This document shows, in pieces, positions 8,258 through 16,234 of a stretch of 64,000 bases of DNA. How positions within the stretch are numbered: the first letter of the stretch is position 1; each line of letters starts with the position of its first letter. Origin of the DNA: Flectobacillus roseus (GTDB taxonomy: Bacteria; Bacteroidota; Bacteroidia; Cytophagales; Spirosomataceae); NCBI RefSeq assembly GCF_030056665.1, contig NZ_JASHIG010000003.1. One strand, 5' to 3'. The notes below the pieces were generated by a model. That model worked only from the letters and a program-made list of their open reading frames with translations, was not told the DNA's origin and ran no database searches. The position numbers and the translations under genes were made by a program.

Positions 8258-9502
8258 TTACTCTTCCAAATAGTCCAAATCTTTGTTATGAGTTTCTGGA
8301 ATAGTTAGGATAGAATAGAAGGCTAGTACAAAACAAATAATGCCCACAATAGCTGCTGCGTTGAATACATCCAAACTTGGTTTTAGTCCTGAGTAAAGCG
8401 AAGTCATACCAATCACCGTTCCACGAACCATATTAGGTACCGTTGTGGCGGCTGTTGCTCTGAGGTTGGTGCCGAATTGTTCGGCTCCGATCGTCACAAA
8501 CATGGCCCAGTAACCTACAGAAAAGCCTGCAAATACACAAACGGTATATAGTTCCTGTGCAGAGTTCATACCCGCGTAAAGGTAATAAATGCTACAAATC
8601 AAGGTAAGTACAAGTAGTAAAGAAACGGCTTTTTTACGAGAGCTTAAAAACTGAGAAATAAACCCACTGGCCAAGTCGCCAATCGCTAAACCTATGTAGC
8701 AAAACATAATAGCTTTCCCTGGTTTGATTTCTTCTGTGATACCTAATTTTTCACCGAACTCGTTGGCAAATGTTGCCAAAATGCCAATCACAAACCATGT
8801 TGGCATCCCAATCGCAATACATTTGAGGTAACGAGATAAGCGATCGGCATTGGTGAAAAGCGCAAAGAAATTCCCTTTTTTTACCCCTGTTTGATGCTTA
8901 ATATTTTCGAACATACCTGATTCGAAAACACTAATACGAAGTAATAACAAAATCACTCCTAAGCCACCACCTACAAAATAGGCTGTGCGCCAGCCACCAA
9001 ACAACTCAACAGTAAAATATCCTGCCACGGCGCCAAACAAACCTACGCCAGCAACGATCGAGGTACCAATAGCACGAAGTTCTTTCGGTAATACTTCAGA
9101 CACCAAAGTGATACCTGCACCAAGCTCTCCAGCCAAGCCAATACCTGCTACAAAGCGTAATAGGGCATAAGTGGTAGGGTCCTTGACAAAACCACAACCA
9201 ATATTGGCCAAAGAGTAAGTAAGAATAGAACCAAATAATACTGACAAACGACCTTTTTTATCACCTAAGATACCCCATAAGATACCTCCTAATAATAGAC
9301 CACCCATTTGCCAGTTAAGAATATTTTTGCCAATAACACCGATTTCTTCTTTACTAAGCCCCATATCTTGAAGGCTTGGTACACGTACAATGCCAAAAAG
9401 CAATAGGTCATAAATATCGACAAAGTAGCCCAAGGCGGCTACAATCACAGGGATACTAAAAAGATGCTGTAAGTTGGTTTTCTGAGAAAGATTTTGTTGC
9501 AT
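8258..9502 (-). CDS. MFS transporter, metabolite:H+ symporter type
   Basis: This 414-residue protein has about 12 hydrophobic segments. The loop between helices 2 and 3 reads GILWGILGDKKGRLSVLFG, the G-x-L-x-D-K-x-G-R signature of the major facilitator superfamily. An early FVDIYDLLLFGIVRV matches the D-x-(Y/F)-D helix-1 motif of the metabolite/sugar:H+ symporter branch, as do LRFVAGIGLAGELGAGITLVSE and the PELRAIGTS-like loop. Members move organic acids, aromatic acids or sugars; the substrate cannot be told from sequence or neighbours. It is monocistronic and convergent with the Lrp-like gene. Confidence 0.85.
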   Translation of the reverse strand: MQQNLSQKTNLQHLFSIPVIVAALGYFVDIYDLLLFGIVRVPSLQDMGLSKEEIGVIGKNILNWQMGGLLLGGILWGILGDKKGRLSVLFGSILTYSLANIGCGFVKDPTTYALLRFVAGIGLAGELGAGITLVSEVLPKELRAIGTSIVAGVGLFGAVAGYFTVELFGGWRTAYFVGGGLGVILLLLRISVFESGMFENIKHQTGVKKGNFFALFTNADRLSRYLKCIAIGMPTWFVIGILATFANEFGEKLGITEEIKPGKAIMFCYIGLAIGDLASGFISQFLSSRKKAVSLLLVLTLICSIYYLYAGMNSAQELYTVCVFAGFSVGYWAMFVTIGAEQFGTNLRATAATTVPNMVRGTVIGMTSLYSGLKPSLDVFNAAAIVGIICFVLAFYSILTIPETHNKDLDYLEE

Positions 9503-9627
9503 AGTTTAGGGACTTGATTATATGTTGTTCTTCATAAAGAGAAACTCGGCTTGAATACTACTCTTTACAATACATTAATTTAGCAATTCCTTTGCTAGTT
9601 ACAAAGGAAGAATGGATGCACAATATG

Positions 9628-10149
9628 CTAAAATAATTTTCGAGCTTCGTCTTTGACAAAATTTAAAGCCGACTCAGTGCTAAAATGTTGATTTTGTAAG
9701 ACCTTCTCGATTACTTTTTTAGATAGTTCAATCGATGGAGCATTCGGGTCCAGTTCCTGAGCCGAAAGGTTTATCATAGAAATGGTTTCGTTCAAGGCAT
9801 TTTTTACACTCAACCACGCGTCGTCGCTGATGTATAATTGTTGTGAAAAATTATGTGCTAACTCAGCACGAATTTCGGAAATTAATACTTGTTGAAAGCT
9901 TACAACATTAAACTCAGGATTAGACAAACGAATGAGTAGATTGTTGGGCAACATACGTTCGAGCAATAAACAAATGCGCTCATAAGCCTCTAAGCGAATG
10001 GGTAATACTGTTTTTTGAGCCTCAAAACGCTGTTCAAGATTTTTTTGTGCAAATTCTTTTCTCAAAAAAGAACTCAATGTCAAGTACATAGCCCAAAGGA
10101 CTAAACTAGCAGGTACTAATACTTTAATTAAATCGGCAACTATTTCCAT
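9628..10149 (-). CDS. Uncharacterised single-helix membrane protein
   Basis: This 173-residue protein has one hydrophobic helix near the N-terminus (about residues 8-28, LIKVLVPASLVLWAMYLTLS), then a basic, mostly helical cytoplasmic part (FLRKEFAQKNLEQRFEAQKTVLPIRLEAYERICLLLERM). Similar short one-helix proteins occur widely in Cytophagales; I do not know a function. A coiled-coil-like segment at about 30-60 suggests oligomers or a partner. The start at 10149 puts the helix right after MEIVAD. It is monocistronic, with no conserved neighbour that hints at a role. Confidence 0.7.
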   Translation of the reverse strand: MEIVADLIKVLVPASLVLWAMYLTLSSFLRKEFAQKNLEQRFEAQKTVLPIRLEAYERICLLLERMLPNNLLIRLSNPEFNVVSFQQVLISEIRAELAHNFSQQLYISDDAWLSVKNALNETISMINLSAQELDPNAPSIELSKKVIEKVLQNQHFSTESALNFVKDEARKLF

Positions 10150-10363
10150 AAAGTTGGGGTTTATCTGTAATACTTTCTGCCAAGAGCTTCATCAGTTTTA
10201 CAAATGATTAAATACATTTTGTAATGTAGGGTTATTAACGTTGTTTTGTGGAAAATCTTTCAAAAATAAGTATTTTCGCCCTGAACTGTATAGCTTCGTT
10301 TGAGAAGAAGCAAATTGTGTACAAAGTCAGTCATATCAACCGAATTGTTTTTAGACACGAATA

Positions 10364-10654
10364 ATGAATAGTCCAACAATAATTCCAATTACGATTACTG
10401 AAATTGCTCAACAAGAAATTCTAAAAGCACTTACCATCAAAGGAATTCCTGAGGATTATTACTTGAGAGTAGGTTTAAGAGGAAGCGCCTGTAGTGCAAG
10501 TTATCTGATTGGATTTGATAAAAAAGAGGATCACGATGAGTTATACGAAATAGATGGTATTCAACTCATTATCAACAAGCACCACCTTATGTACCTAATC
10601 GGCGTAGAGCTTGATTTTGAGGAGGATGGAAATGGATTTACGTTTAATAAATAA
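10364..10654 (+). CDS. IscA/HesB-fold protein without C-terminal cysteines
   Basis: This 96-residue protein matches the A-type iron-sulfur carrier fold: PITITEIAQQEI at the start, then YYLRVGLRGSACSASYLIGFD, where canonical members have RVGVKGGGCSGF, and a GVELDFEEDGNGFTFNK end. Canonical IscA, ErpA and SufA bind iron or a cluster with three cysteines, the last two in a C-terminal C-G-C. This protein stops at FTFNK, just before where that motif should be, leaving only Cys43-equivalent. The stop is clean (TAA at 10652), with no sign of frameshift. It may therefore carry metal differently or have lost cluster binding. It is followed after 31 bases by a Ppx/GppA gene, so the two probably share a transcript. 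Confidence 0.8.
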   Translation: MNSPTIIPITITEIAQQEILKALTIKGIPEDYYLRVGLRGSACSASYLIGFDKKEDHDELYEIDGIQLIINKHHLMYLIGVELDFEEDGNGFTFNK

Positions 10655-10685
10655 GCAAAAAGCTACTGCATAGAAAGAAGAAAGC

Positions 10686-11579
10686 ATGAAAATTGCAGCG
10701 ATTGACATAGGCTCTAATGCCGCCCGAATGCAAATCTCGAAGGTATTAGAGAATGACGGAAAAATTAGTTTTAAGAAGGTAGAATATGTTCGTTTTGCGC
10801 TTCGTCTTGGACATGATGTATTTAATGAAGGCGAAATTAGCCCCGAATCTGAGGTGCGTATTTTCAAATTATTGAATGCCTACAAGTTATTAATGGACTT
10901 GCACGAAGTAAAAGATTACATGATTTGCGCTACATCTGCGATGCGTGAAGCTGGAAATGCTGAGGCTATTATCACGCGTATCCATAAAATTTTGGATATG
11001 AAAATTAATATCATCGATGGTTCGAAAGAAGCTGAATTGATTAATGATGTGGTGGTTCAGGCATTGGATGATAGCAATTATTTGCATATCGATGTAGGTG
11101 GTGGCTCTACAGAGTTGAATATCTACATGAATCGTCAGAAAGTAGCGTCTCGTTCATTCAAAATTGGTTCTGTGCGCTTACTTGAGCACAAAGAGCGTGA
11201 AGGTGATTGGGAAAAAATGCGTAAGTGGATTGAAATGCACGTTGACCCTACCGAATCACAAGTTACAGCTGTGGGTACTGGCGGAAATATTAACAAGTTA
11301 TTCAATATCTCTTCAAATCATGATTCTGAAACATCTATGAGTTTGAAAGAATTGACTAAGATAAAAGAATACGTATCTGGCTTTACGTACGAAGAGCGTA
11401 TCAATAAACTTCGATTAAATGCTGACCGTGCCGATGTAATTGTGCCAGCTGCCGAAATTTATCTGAATGCCATGAAATGGGCTGGGGCTAAAAGCATAAT
11501 CGTTCCAGATCTAGGCCTTAAAGATGGAATTATCCAGATGGTCTACGAAAAAATCCAGAATAGAAAGAGAGACAAATAA
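10686..11579 (+). CDS. Ppx/GppA-family phosphatase
   Basis: This 297-residue protein belongs to the exopolyphosphatase / guanosine pentaphosphate phosphatase family of the actin-like ATPase fold. It opens with IAAIDIGSNAARMQI (first phosphate loop). CATSAMREAGNAEAI and IIDGSKEAELI (catalytic Glu region) follow, then YLHIDVGGGSTELNIY (second phosphate loop) and VTAVGTGGNINKL. It is the short, two-domain form (about 300 residues) without the HD-like C-terminal domain of E. coli Ppx. It should split polyphosphate or pppGpp in the cytoplasm; which one cannot be read. It lies 31 bases after the IscA-like gene in the same direction. Confidence 0.9.
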   Translation: MKIAAIDIGSNAARMQISKVLENDGKISFKKVEYVRFALRLGHDVFNEGEISPESEVRIFKLLNAYKLLMDLHEVKDYMICATSAMREAGNAEAIITRIHKILDMKINIIDGSKEAELINDVVVQALDDSNYLHIDVGGGSTELNIYMNRQKVASRSFKIGSVRLLEHKEREGDWEKMRKWIEMHVDPTESQVTAVGTGGNINKLFNISSNHDSETSMSLKELTKIKEYVSGFTYEERINKLRLNADRADVIVPAAEIYLNAMKWAGAKSIIVPDLGLKDGIIQMVYEKIQNRKRDK

Positions 11580-11584
11580 GAGAG

Positions 11585-11643
11585 TTGTGAGTTATGAATT
11601 GTGAATTGTGAATCACTCACAATTCACAATTCATAACTCACAA
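11585..11643. terminator. Perfect 27-bp AT-rich hairpin between convergent genes
   Basis: The arm 11585-11611 and the arm 11617-11643 are exact reverse complements around a five-base loop (ATCAC). The arms consist of short repeated words (GAATTGTGAATTGTG). It lies between the stops of the Ppx/GppA and aldose epimerase genes. It has no GC-rich core and no T run, so it is not a standard intrinsic terminator. Confidence 0.7.
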
Positions 11644-11647
11644 TTAT

Positions 11648-12589
11648 TTAAAACACCGTTACTCCACATTCTACAGTGTAAGATTCTCCTGCACTGATGA
11701 TCAACAAATTTTCTTTTGAGTTAAGTGCGTTGGTTGGGGCTGTCATTGGCTCTATCGCAATGCGGTCGCCTGTTGGTGGTGTGTATACGACGCTATAGTT
11801 AAATTGTTGTTCTCCTGCTTGTTGCCATACTTTTATCGACAAATCTTGTTTGTTAGATTGAAGAACAACCTCTACGATTTCTTGTTTTTCTACAGCAAAA
11901 ACTGCATCTAAAACCTGCCCATCCAAATTAAAACCTTCTGCATAATGCTTAGGTGTTCTATCTACTGGACACATTTGATCATCGAGTAAGTATTGGTGCG
12001 TCGACGGAAAACTAACAGTCCAATCATTTTTGGTTTCGCCTTCAATGCTGAAATATGGATGCCAGCCCAAGCTAACTGGGAGGTTTCCAGCACCAATATT
12101 ATTAATGGTATAACTAAGGGTTAATCCTTTTGCATTTAAAGTATGCTTGATTAATAATTGAAATGGAAATGGATAACCTACATAACCGCCTTTATAAAGA
12201 TATTCTAAGGTTAAAACAGCTTCAGTTTCTGATTCGGTAGTTTCATACACTTTGAAAGGAGAAGTGTACACAAAGCCATGAAGCGCATTTTTCAAACCCA
12301 CTTCATTGAGGGGCAATTGATAACTAGTACCTTCAAATTCATATTGACCACTTTTTACACGATTTCCCCAAGGAAACAAATGAGTAGAAGGATAGGATAA
12401 TAAGCTAGAAAGTAGTTCTTCAGGGGTATTGCCACAGTTGATGATTTTGTGCAAACCAGTCTCTGTTTTTAAGACTAATTGATGAATAATGCCTCCTAAT
12501 TCTGGTAAGATATGCACAGCTTCGTTGGTAGAAGGGTTTTGAAGAACATATTCATTGAATAGTCCAAAGGTACTTTGGGTGATTTTCAT
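11648..12589 (-). CDS. Aldose 1-epimerase (galactose mutarotase family)
   Basis: This 313-residue protein has the beta-sandwich mutarotase layout: ILPELGGIIHQLVLK near the start, then FPWGNRVKSGQYEFEG, NALHGFVY (first catalytic His region), LGWHPYFSIEG (second His) and IAIEPMTAPTNALN (catalytic Glu). These match aldose 1-epimerase, which interconverts the alpha and beta anomers of hexoses in the cytoplasm. No signal peptide is present. It is monocistronic, so the sugar served is not evident. Confidence in the family is high and in galactose specificity low. Confidence 0.88.
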   Translation of the reverse strand: MKITQSTFGLFNEYVLQNPSTNEAVHILPELGGIIHQLVLKTETGLHKIINCGNTPEELLSSLLSYPSTHLFPWGNRVKSGQYEFEGTSYQLPLNEVGLKNALHGFVYTSPFKVYETTESETEAVLTLEYLYKGGYVGYPFPFQLLIKHTLNAKGLTLSYTINNIGAGNLPVSLGWHPYFSIEGETKNDWTVSFPSTHQYLLDDQMCPVDRTPKHYAEGFNLDGQVLDAVFAVEKQEIVEVVLQSNKQDLSIKVWQQAGEQQFNYSVVYTPPTGDRIAIEPMTAPTNALNSKENLLIISAGESYTVECGVTVF

Positions 12590-12693
12590 GAGAGTTTTTG
12601 AAATAGTTAGTAAGCAGGAGAAGGTTAGAATATAGATTTTTACTCAAAACAATAACCTATTACCACTTTTAGGTAAGTAAAAAGAACACAAAA

Positions 12694-12719
12694 GGTCTAA
12701 GAAGGATATTTCTTAGACC
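12694..12719 (-). terminator. Terminator after the P-type ATPase gene
   Basis: GGTCTAAGAA (12694-12703) and TTCTTAGACC (12710-12719) pair around a six-base loop. On the minus strand the hairpin is followed by TTTTGTG, downstream of the ATPase stop at 12759. Confidence 0.7.
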
Positions 12720-12758
12720 ATTGAACAAATTTAAGTGAGTAAGACTAAAGTGCCAAAT

Positions 12759-14741
12759 CTATTGGAATTTCATACCTTGTATTCGAATTGCATTCAAGAT
12801 AGCTAATAAGGCAACGCCAACATCCGCAAAAACCGCTTCCCACATCGTGGCAAGTCCTCCTGCACCCAATATAAGTACAAAGGCTTTTACCACAAATGCC
12901 ATCGTGATATTTTGCCATACGATACGTTTTGTTTCTTTTCCAATGATAATGGCAGTGGCAATTTTGGAAGGTTTATCATCTTGAATCACAATATCTGCGG
13001 TTTCGATGGTAGCATCACTGCCCAAGCCACCCATCGCAATTCCTGCATCGCTTAAGGCAATTACGGGAGCATCGTTTACACCATCACCGACAAATGCCAC
13101 CGTTTCATGCTGTGTCTTTATGGCTTTTACCTGATTGACTTTATCTTCTGGTAACAAGTCTCCGAAGGCCTTCGAAATACCGATTTGTTGGGCAACATAT
13201 TGTACCACTGTATTTTTGTCGCCACTCAACATGGTTGTTTTTACGCCCAACTTATGGAGTTGTTGTATTGCCAGAGAGGCATCAAGTTTGATGTTGTCTG
13301 CAATAGTAATATAGCCTACAAACTGACCAGCATAGGCAATTGCGAGTATGCTATAAACTATTTGAGATGGGTCAATATCATAAGTAATTCCTTTTTTTTC
13401 TAATAATTTAAAATTGCCAATAAGAATTTCTTCCCCTTCTATCGTTGCGCTGAGACCGTATCCTGCAATTTCTTCTATATTTTGGATATCGATACTATAA
13501 TCAATTGGGCCAACATATTCATGGATTGCTGTGGCTACAGGATGCGTAGTTTTACTTTCCAAAGCATTTACTATTTGTAAAAGTTGATTTTTATCAAAGC
13601 TATCTTTTATAATGACTTCCTGCACTTTGAAAACTCCTTCGGTGAGCGTGCCCGTTTTGTCCATTACAACATGTTGAATAGTGGCTATTACATCCAAGAA
13701 ATTACTTCCTTTAAACAAAATGCCATTTTTAGAGGCAGCACCAATACCTCCAAAATAACCTAGAGGAATAGAAATTACCAAAGCACATGGACAAGAAATA
13801 ACCAAGAAAATCAATGCTCGATATAGCCATTCTTGAAAATGATATTCTGACACCAATAGATAGGGTAGAAGCGTAATCGCTACTGCTAAACCAACTACAA
13901 TTGGAGTATAAATATTAGCGAATTTTCTAATAAAAAGCTCTGTAGGCGCTTTTTGCTTGGTGGCATTTTGCACTAAATCCAAAATTTTACTCAACTTACT
14001 ATCCTGATAAGCAGTCGTAACTTTTACTAAAGCAATCGAGTTTAGATTGAGCATTCCTGCCAATACGGGTTCGCCTTTTCTCTTGGTGTCGGGTTTGCTT
14101 TCGCCCGTCAAGGCAGAGGTGTTGAAAGTGGCAGTTTCAGAAATAAGTTCGCCGTCTAGGGCTAATTTTTCGCCTGCTTTTAATTGGATGATTTCTCCAA
14201 CTGAAACAGTAATGGCTTGTTTGACAATAGGCTGATTATCTATCAAAATGGTCACCGTGTCTGGACGCTGGTCGAGGAGGCTTTTGATGTTGGATTTAGC
14301 TCTTTTTACTGCTAAAGACTGAAAACTTTCGCCAACAGCATAAAACAGCATTACTGCCACTCCTTCAGGGTATTCGCCAATACCAAAAGCACCGATTGTG
14401 GCAATACTCATCAAGAGAAATTCAGAGAAAATGTCTTTTTTTAACATACTTTCCCACGCTTCTTTAATAACTGGCAAGCCCACTGGAATATAGGCTACGA
14501 AGTATAAAGTCATACGTACCCAACCCATAAACCAAACTGGTTGAGTCCAATGGTCAAGCACTAACCCAATGGCTAATAGAACGAAGGAAATAATGGCGGG
14601 TAGAAAAGAAACGTCTCCATCATGCGAGTGACCCGCATGGTCATGCTCATGCACATGCTCGTGATGTTGATGCTTATGAGTATCGTGTTCGTTGTCATGG
14701 CAACAGGTATGACCATGTGACGTATGTGTATGTTGAGTCAT
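12759..14741 (-). CDS. P1B-type ATPase exporting Zn2+/Cd2+-like metals
   Basis: This 660-residue heavy-metal pump has membrane helices from about residue 44, the ion motif CPC at 317-319, the phosphorylation site DKTGTLT (Asp361), TGES at 212-215 and GDGVNDAPV near residue 553. The last helices read VVKAFVLILGA and ADVGVALLAILNAIR; the Lys and Asp there are the extra ligands typical of the zinc/cadmium/lead (P1B-2) subgroup. There is no N-terminal HMA domain. Residues 4-40 are instead extremely rich in His (HTHTSHGHTCCHDNEHD and more), a likely metal-catching tail. It sits in the inner membrane and exports metal to the periplasm. It is monocistronic, with no metal regulator next to it. Confidence 0.93.
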   Translation of the reverse strand: MTQHTHTSHGHTCCHDNEHDTHKHQHHEHVHEHDHAGHSHDGDVSFLPAIISFVLLAIGLVLDHWTQPVWFMGWVRMTLYFVAYIPVGLPVIKEAWESMLKKDIFSEFLLMSIATIGAFGIGEYPEGVAVMLFYAVGESFQSLAVKRAKSNIKSLLDQRPDTVTILIDNQPIVKQAITVSVGEIIQLKAGEKLALDGELISETATFNTSALTGESKPDTKRKGEPVLAGMLNLNSIALVKVTTAYQDSKLSKILDLVQNATKQKAPTELFIRKFANIYTPIVVGLAVAITLLPYLLVSEYHFQEWLYRALIFLVISCPCALVISIPLGYFGGIGAASKNGILFKGSNFLDVIATIQHVVMDKTGTLTEGVFKVQEVIIKDSFDKNQLLQIVNALESKTTHPVATAIHEYVGPIDYSIDIQNIEEIAGYGLSATIEGEEILIGNFKLLEKKGITYDIDPSQIVYSILAIAYAGQFVGYITIADNIKLDASLAIQQLHKLGVKTTMLSGDKNTVVQYVAQQIGISKAFGDLLPEDKVNQVKAIKTQHETVAFVGDGVNDAPVIALSDAGIAMGGLGSDATIETADIVIQDDKPSKIATAIIIGKETKRIVWQNITMAFVVKAFVLILGAGGLATMWEAVFADVGVALLAILNAIRIQGMKFQ

Positions 14742-14830
14742 GAGATTTAGAATTTATAGAAACAGAAAAATGCAATAACGATGCAGCTAAATGCATTGAT
14801 TTTGAGCATTATAAAATCAAACGCTATGCA

Positions 14831-14838
14831 CAAATGTA
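14831..14838 (-). promoter_or_regulatory. Candidate promoter -7 box for the ATPase gene
   Basis: Minus-strand TACATTTG fits TAnnTTTG, about 90 bases before the start at 14741. A TTG lies 15 bases further upstream, which is shorter than usual. Confidence 0.35.
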
Positions 14839-14963
14839 GACCTAAAACTCATGCAACAGGGAATCAAAAAGGAAGAATATTTTGAGTGAATTCAAAATTT
14901 AGCAATGAAAGAACTTTTCTTATTTTGAATTTTAAAAGTATGCTTATGACCTACCTGTACATC

Positions 14964-15001
14964 AAAAAAGCGGTCGGAAAATAATTTCCAACCGCTTTTT
15001 T
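14964..15001. terminator. Hairpin with GCGGTCGG stem, second copy
   Basis: AAAAAAGCGGTCGGAAA and TTTCCAACCGCTTTTTT pair around a four-base loop with one mismatch. The stem is shared with 3327-3361. It lies in the 382-bp spacer 5' of the ATPase gene and 3' of the caspase gene, both on the minus strand, so it is about 120 bases after the caspase stop. Confidence 0.7.
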
Positions 15002-15115
15002 GATGCTATTATGTTATGTCTGACTTAGTTAAAAATGCAAAGCATTGCGACTCTAGGGCTAGAATACAAAGTTTAAAGAATCACTCATGCATTCAATCAA
15101 AAATCACTCAATTAT
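15002..15115. repeat. Composite repeat tail after the GCGGTCGG hairpin
   Basis: TTGATGCTAT (also after the hairpin at 1656) is followed by a diverged GACGC repeat (ATGCAAAGCATTGCGACTCTA, 15034-15054 region) and by AATCACTCATGCATTCAATC with a second CACTCAAT word. The order matches the modules at 1656-1781 and 8117-8250. The rest of the spacer (14742-14963) shows only the ATPase promoter. Confidence 0.55.
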
Positions 15116-15123
15116 GGGGAAAT

Positions 15124-16080
15124 CTAAAAAATAAACTCATCTGCAATAGATACCTCCTTGAAAAATTGAGGATTTTGTTCCATTTGCGTTTCTCTTTTCA
15201 CCTGAATACCTGTCAAGTCAAAAACTCTTTCAAGGCGTTCTCCTGATTTTAGAAATTTCAATAATTGTGTCGTGTAAACCCCATTGCGACCGTATCCATT
15301 TTTAGCTTTGTTTCCCCAGTCGGTTGCCATAGCGAGATATACGTTACCCGCATTAAATCTGTTGAGTTGAATAGGACTAAAGACATTGGCATCCTTCCAC
15401 GCTCTTTCGGTTTCAATATTGGCTTTAGCTTGAATCTGAAAGGGGTCATTTCTACAGGCGTCCAAAACAATCAAATTATGCTTGGCGCCACCTGTTTTGA
15501 GTCTTCTAAACAAAAAATCAATGTTATAAGCAAAATCATCTAAATCTTCAGGGCGCTTAAGTTGTGCATCTACAGGAATAATATATTTTTTGCCAGCAAT
15601 TTCCATTCCGTGACCTGCGTAGAAAAAAGTGGCCATTTCAGCGCCAGTAATTTTTTCTTGAAAAACTTTAATAGCTTGTTTGACATTTTGCAAATTTGCG
15701 TCAACCAAAATCTTTACCTCAAAACCCAAAGCTGTCAATGCTTTACCCAAATCCTGAACATCATTTTTAGGGTTTTCTCCCAAACTACCGCCATAATTGT
15801 AGGTGCCATTTCCAATCAATAAAGCAATACGTCGTCCTTTAGTAGGCATAGGCGTGTTGGTAAGATAGGGATTAGAACTCATCACTTGGTTTGTTACAAC
15901 AGGCAGTGGCGTTACTGGCATCGCGCTGGCAGGTGTAGTTTGTTTATTGCTAGTGGTTTTTTTGGTAATATTAACTGCATGAACAGGACTAATGCCCTGA
16001 ATCGAGATATTTTGTGCCTCTGAGTCATATTTTCCTAGCATGAGCAGGAATAAAACTTGTAAACAAATCAGTATTCTCAT
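15124..16080 (-). CDS. Exported caspase-like (C14) protease
   Basis: This 318-residue protein has an N-terminal signal peptide (residues 1-22, ending DSEAQ), a Thr/Pro-rich linker (about 38-80) and one caspase-fold domain (about 82-250). RRIALLIGNGTYNYG starts the fold. The catalytic pair is His157 in FYAGHGM and Cys209 in LDACRNDPF, both intact and in the usual spacing. A typical late element is ATDWGNKAKNGYGRNGVYTTQLLKFL. Bacterial members (metacaspases/orthocaspases) cut after basic residues. It should act in the periplasm or outside the cell. The upstream gene on the same strand, 154 bases away, is an exported FGE-fold protein, and the two may be a functional pair. Target and trigger are unknown. 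Confidence 0.9.
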   Translation of the reverse strand: MRILICLQVLFLLMLGKYDSEAQNISIQGISPVHAVNITKKTTSNKQTTPASAMPVTPLPVVTNQVMSSNPYLTNTPMPTKGRRIALLIGNGTYNYGGSLGENPKNDVQDLGKALTALGFEVKILVDANLQNVKQAIKVFQEKITGAEMATFFYAGHGMEIAGKKYIIPVDAQLKRPEDLDDFAYNIDFLFRRLKTGGAKHNLIVLDACRNDPFQIQAKANIETERAWKDANVFSPIQLNRFNAGNVYLAMATDWGNKAKNGYGRNGVYTTQLLKFLKSGERLERVFDLTGIQVKRETQMEQNPQFFKEVSIADEFIF

Positions 16081-16234
16081 GAGATAAGGATGATTTAGAA
16101 TAATGCTAAAAATAAACTGGAAGTAAGGTAATGTTTAATAGGCGACGACATCAAAATGAGTAAATATAGCTCACATCTGTTATCAGATAAATACGGTATC
16201 CTATTTCTGTTTTTCTTATAGCTGATAGATAAAT

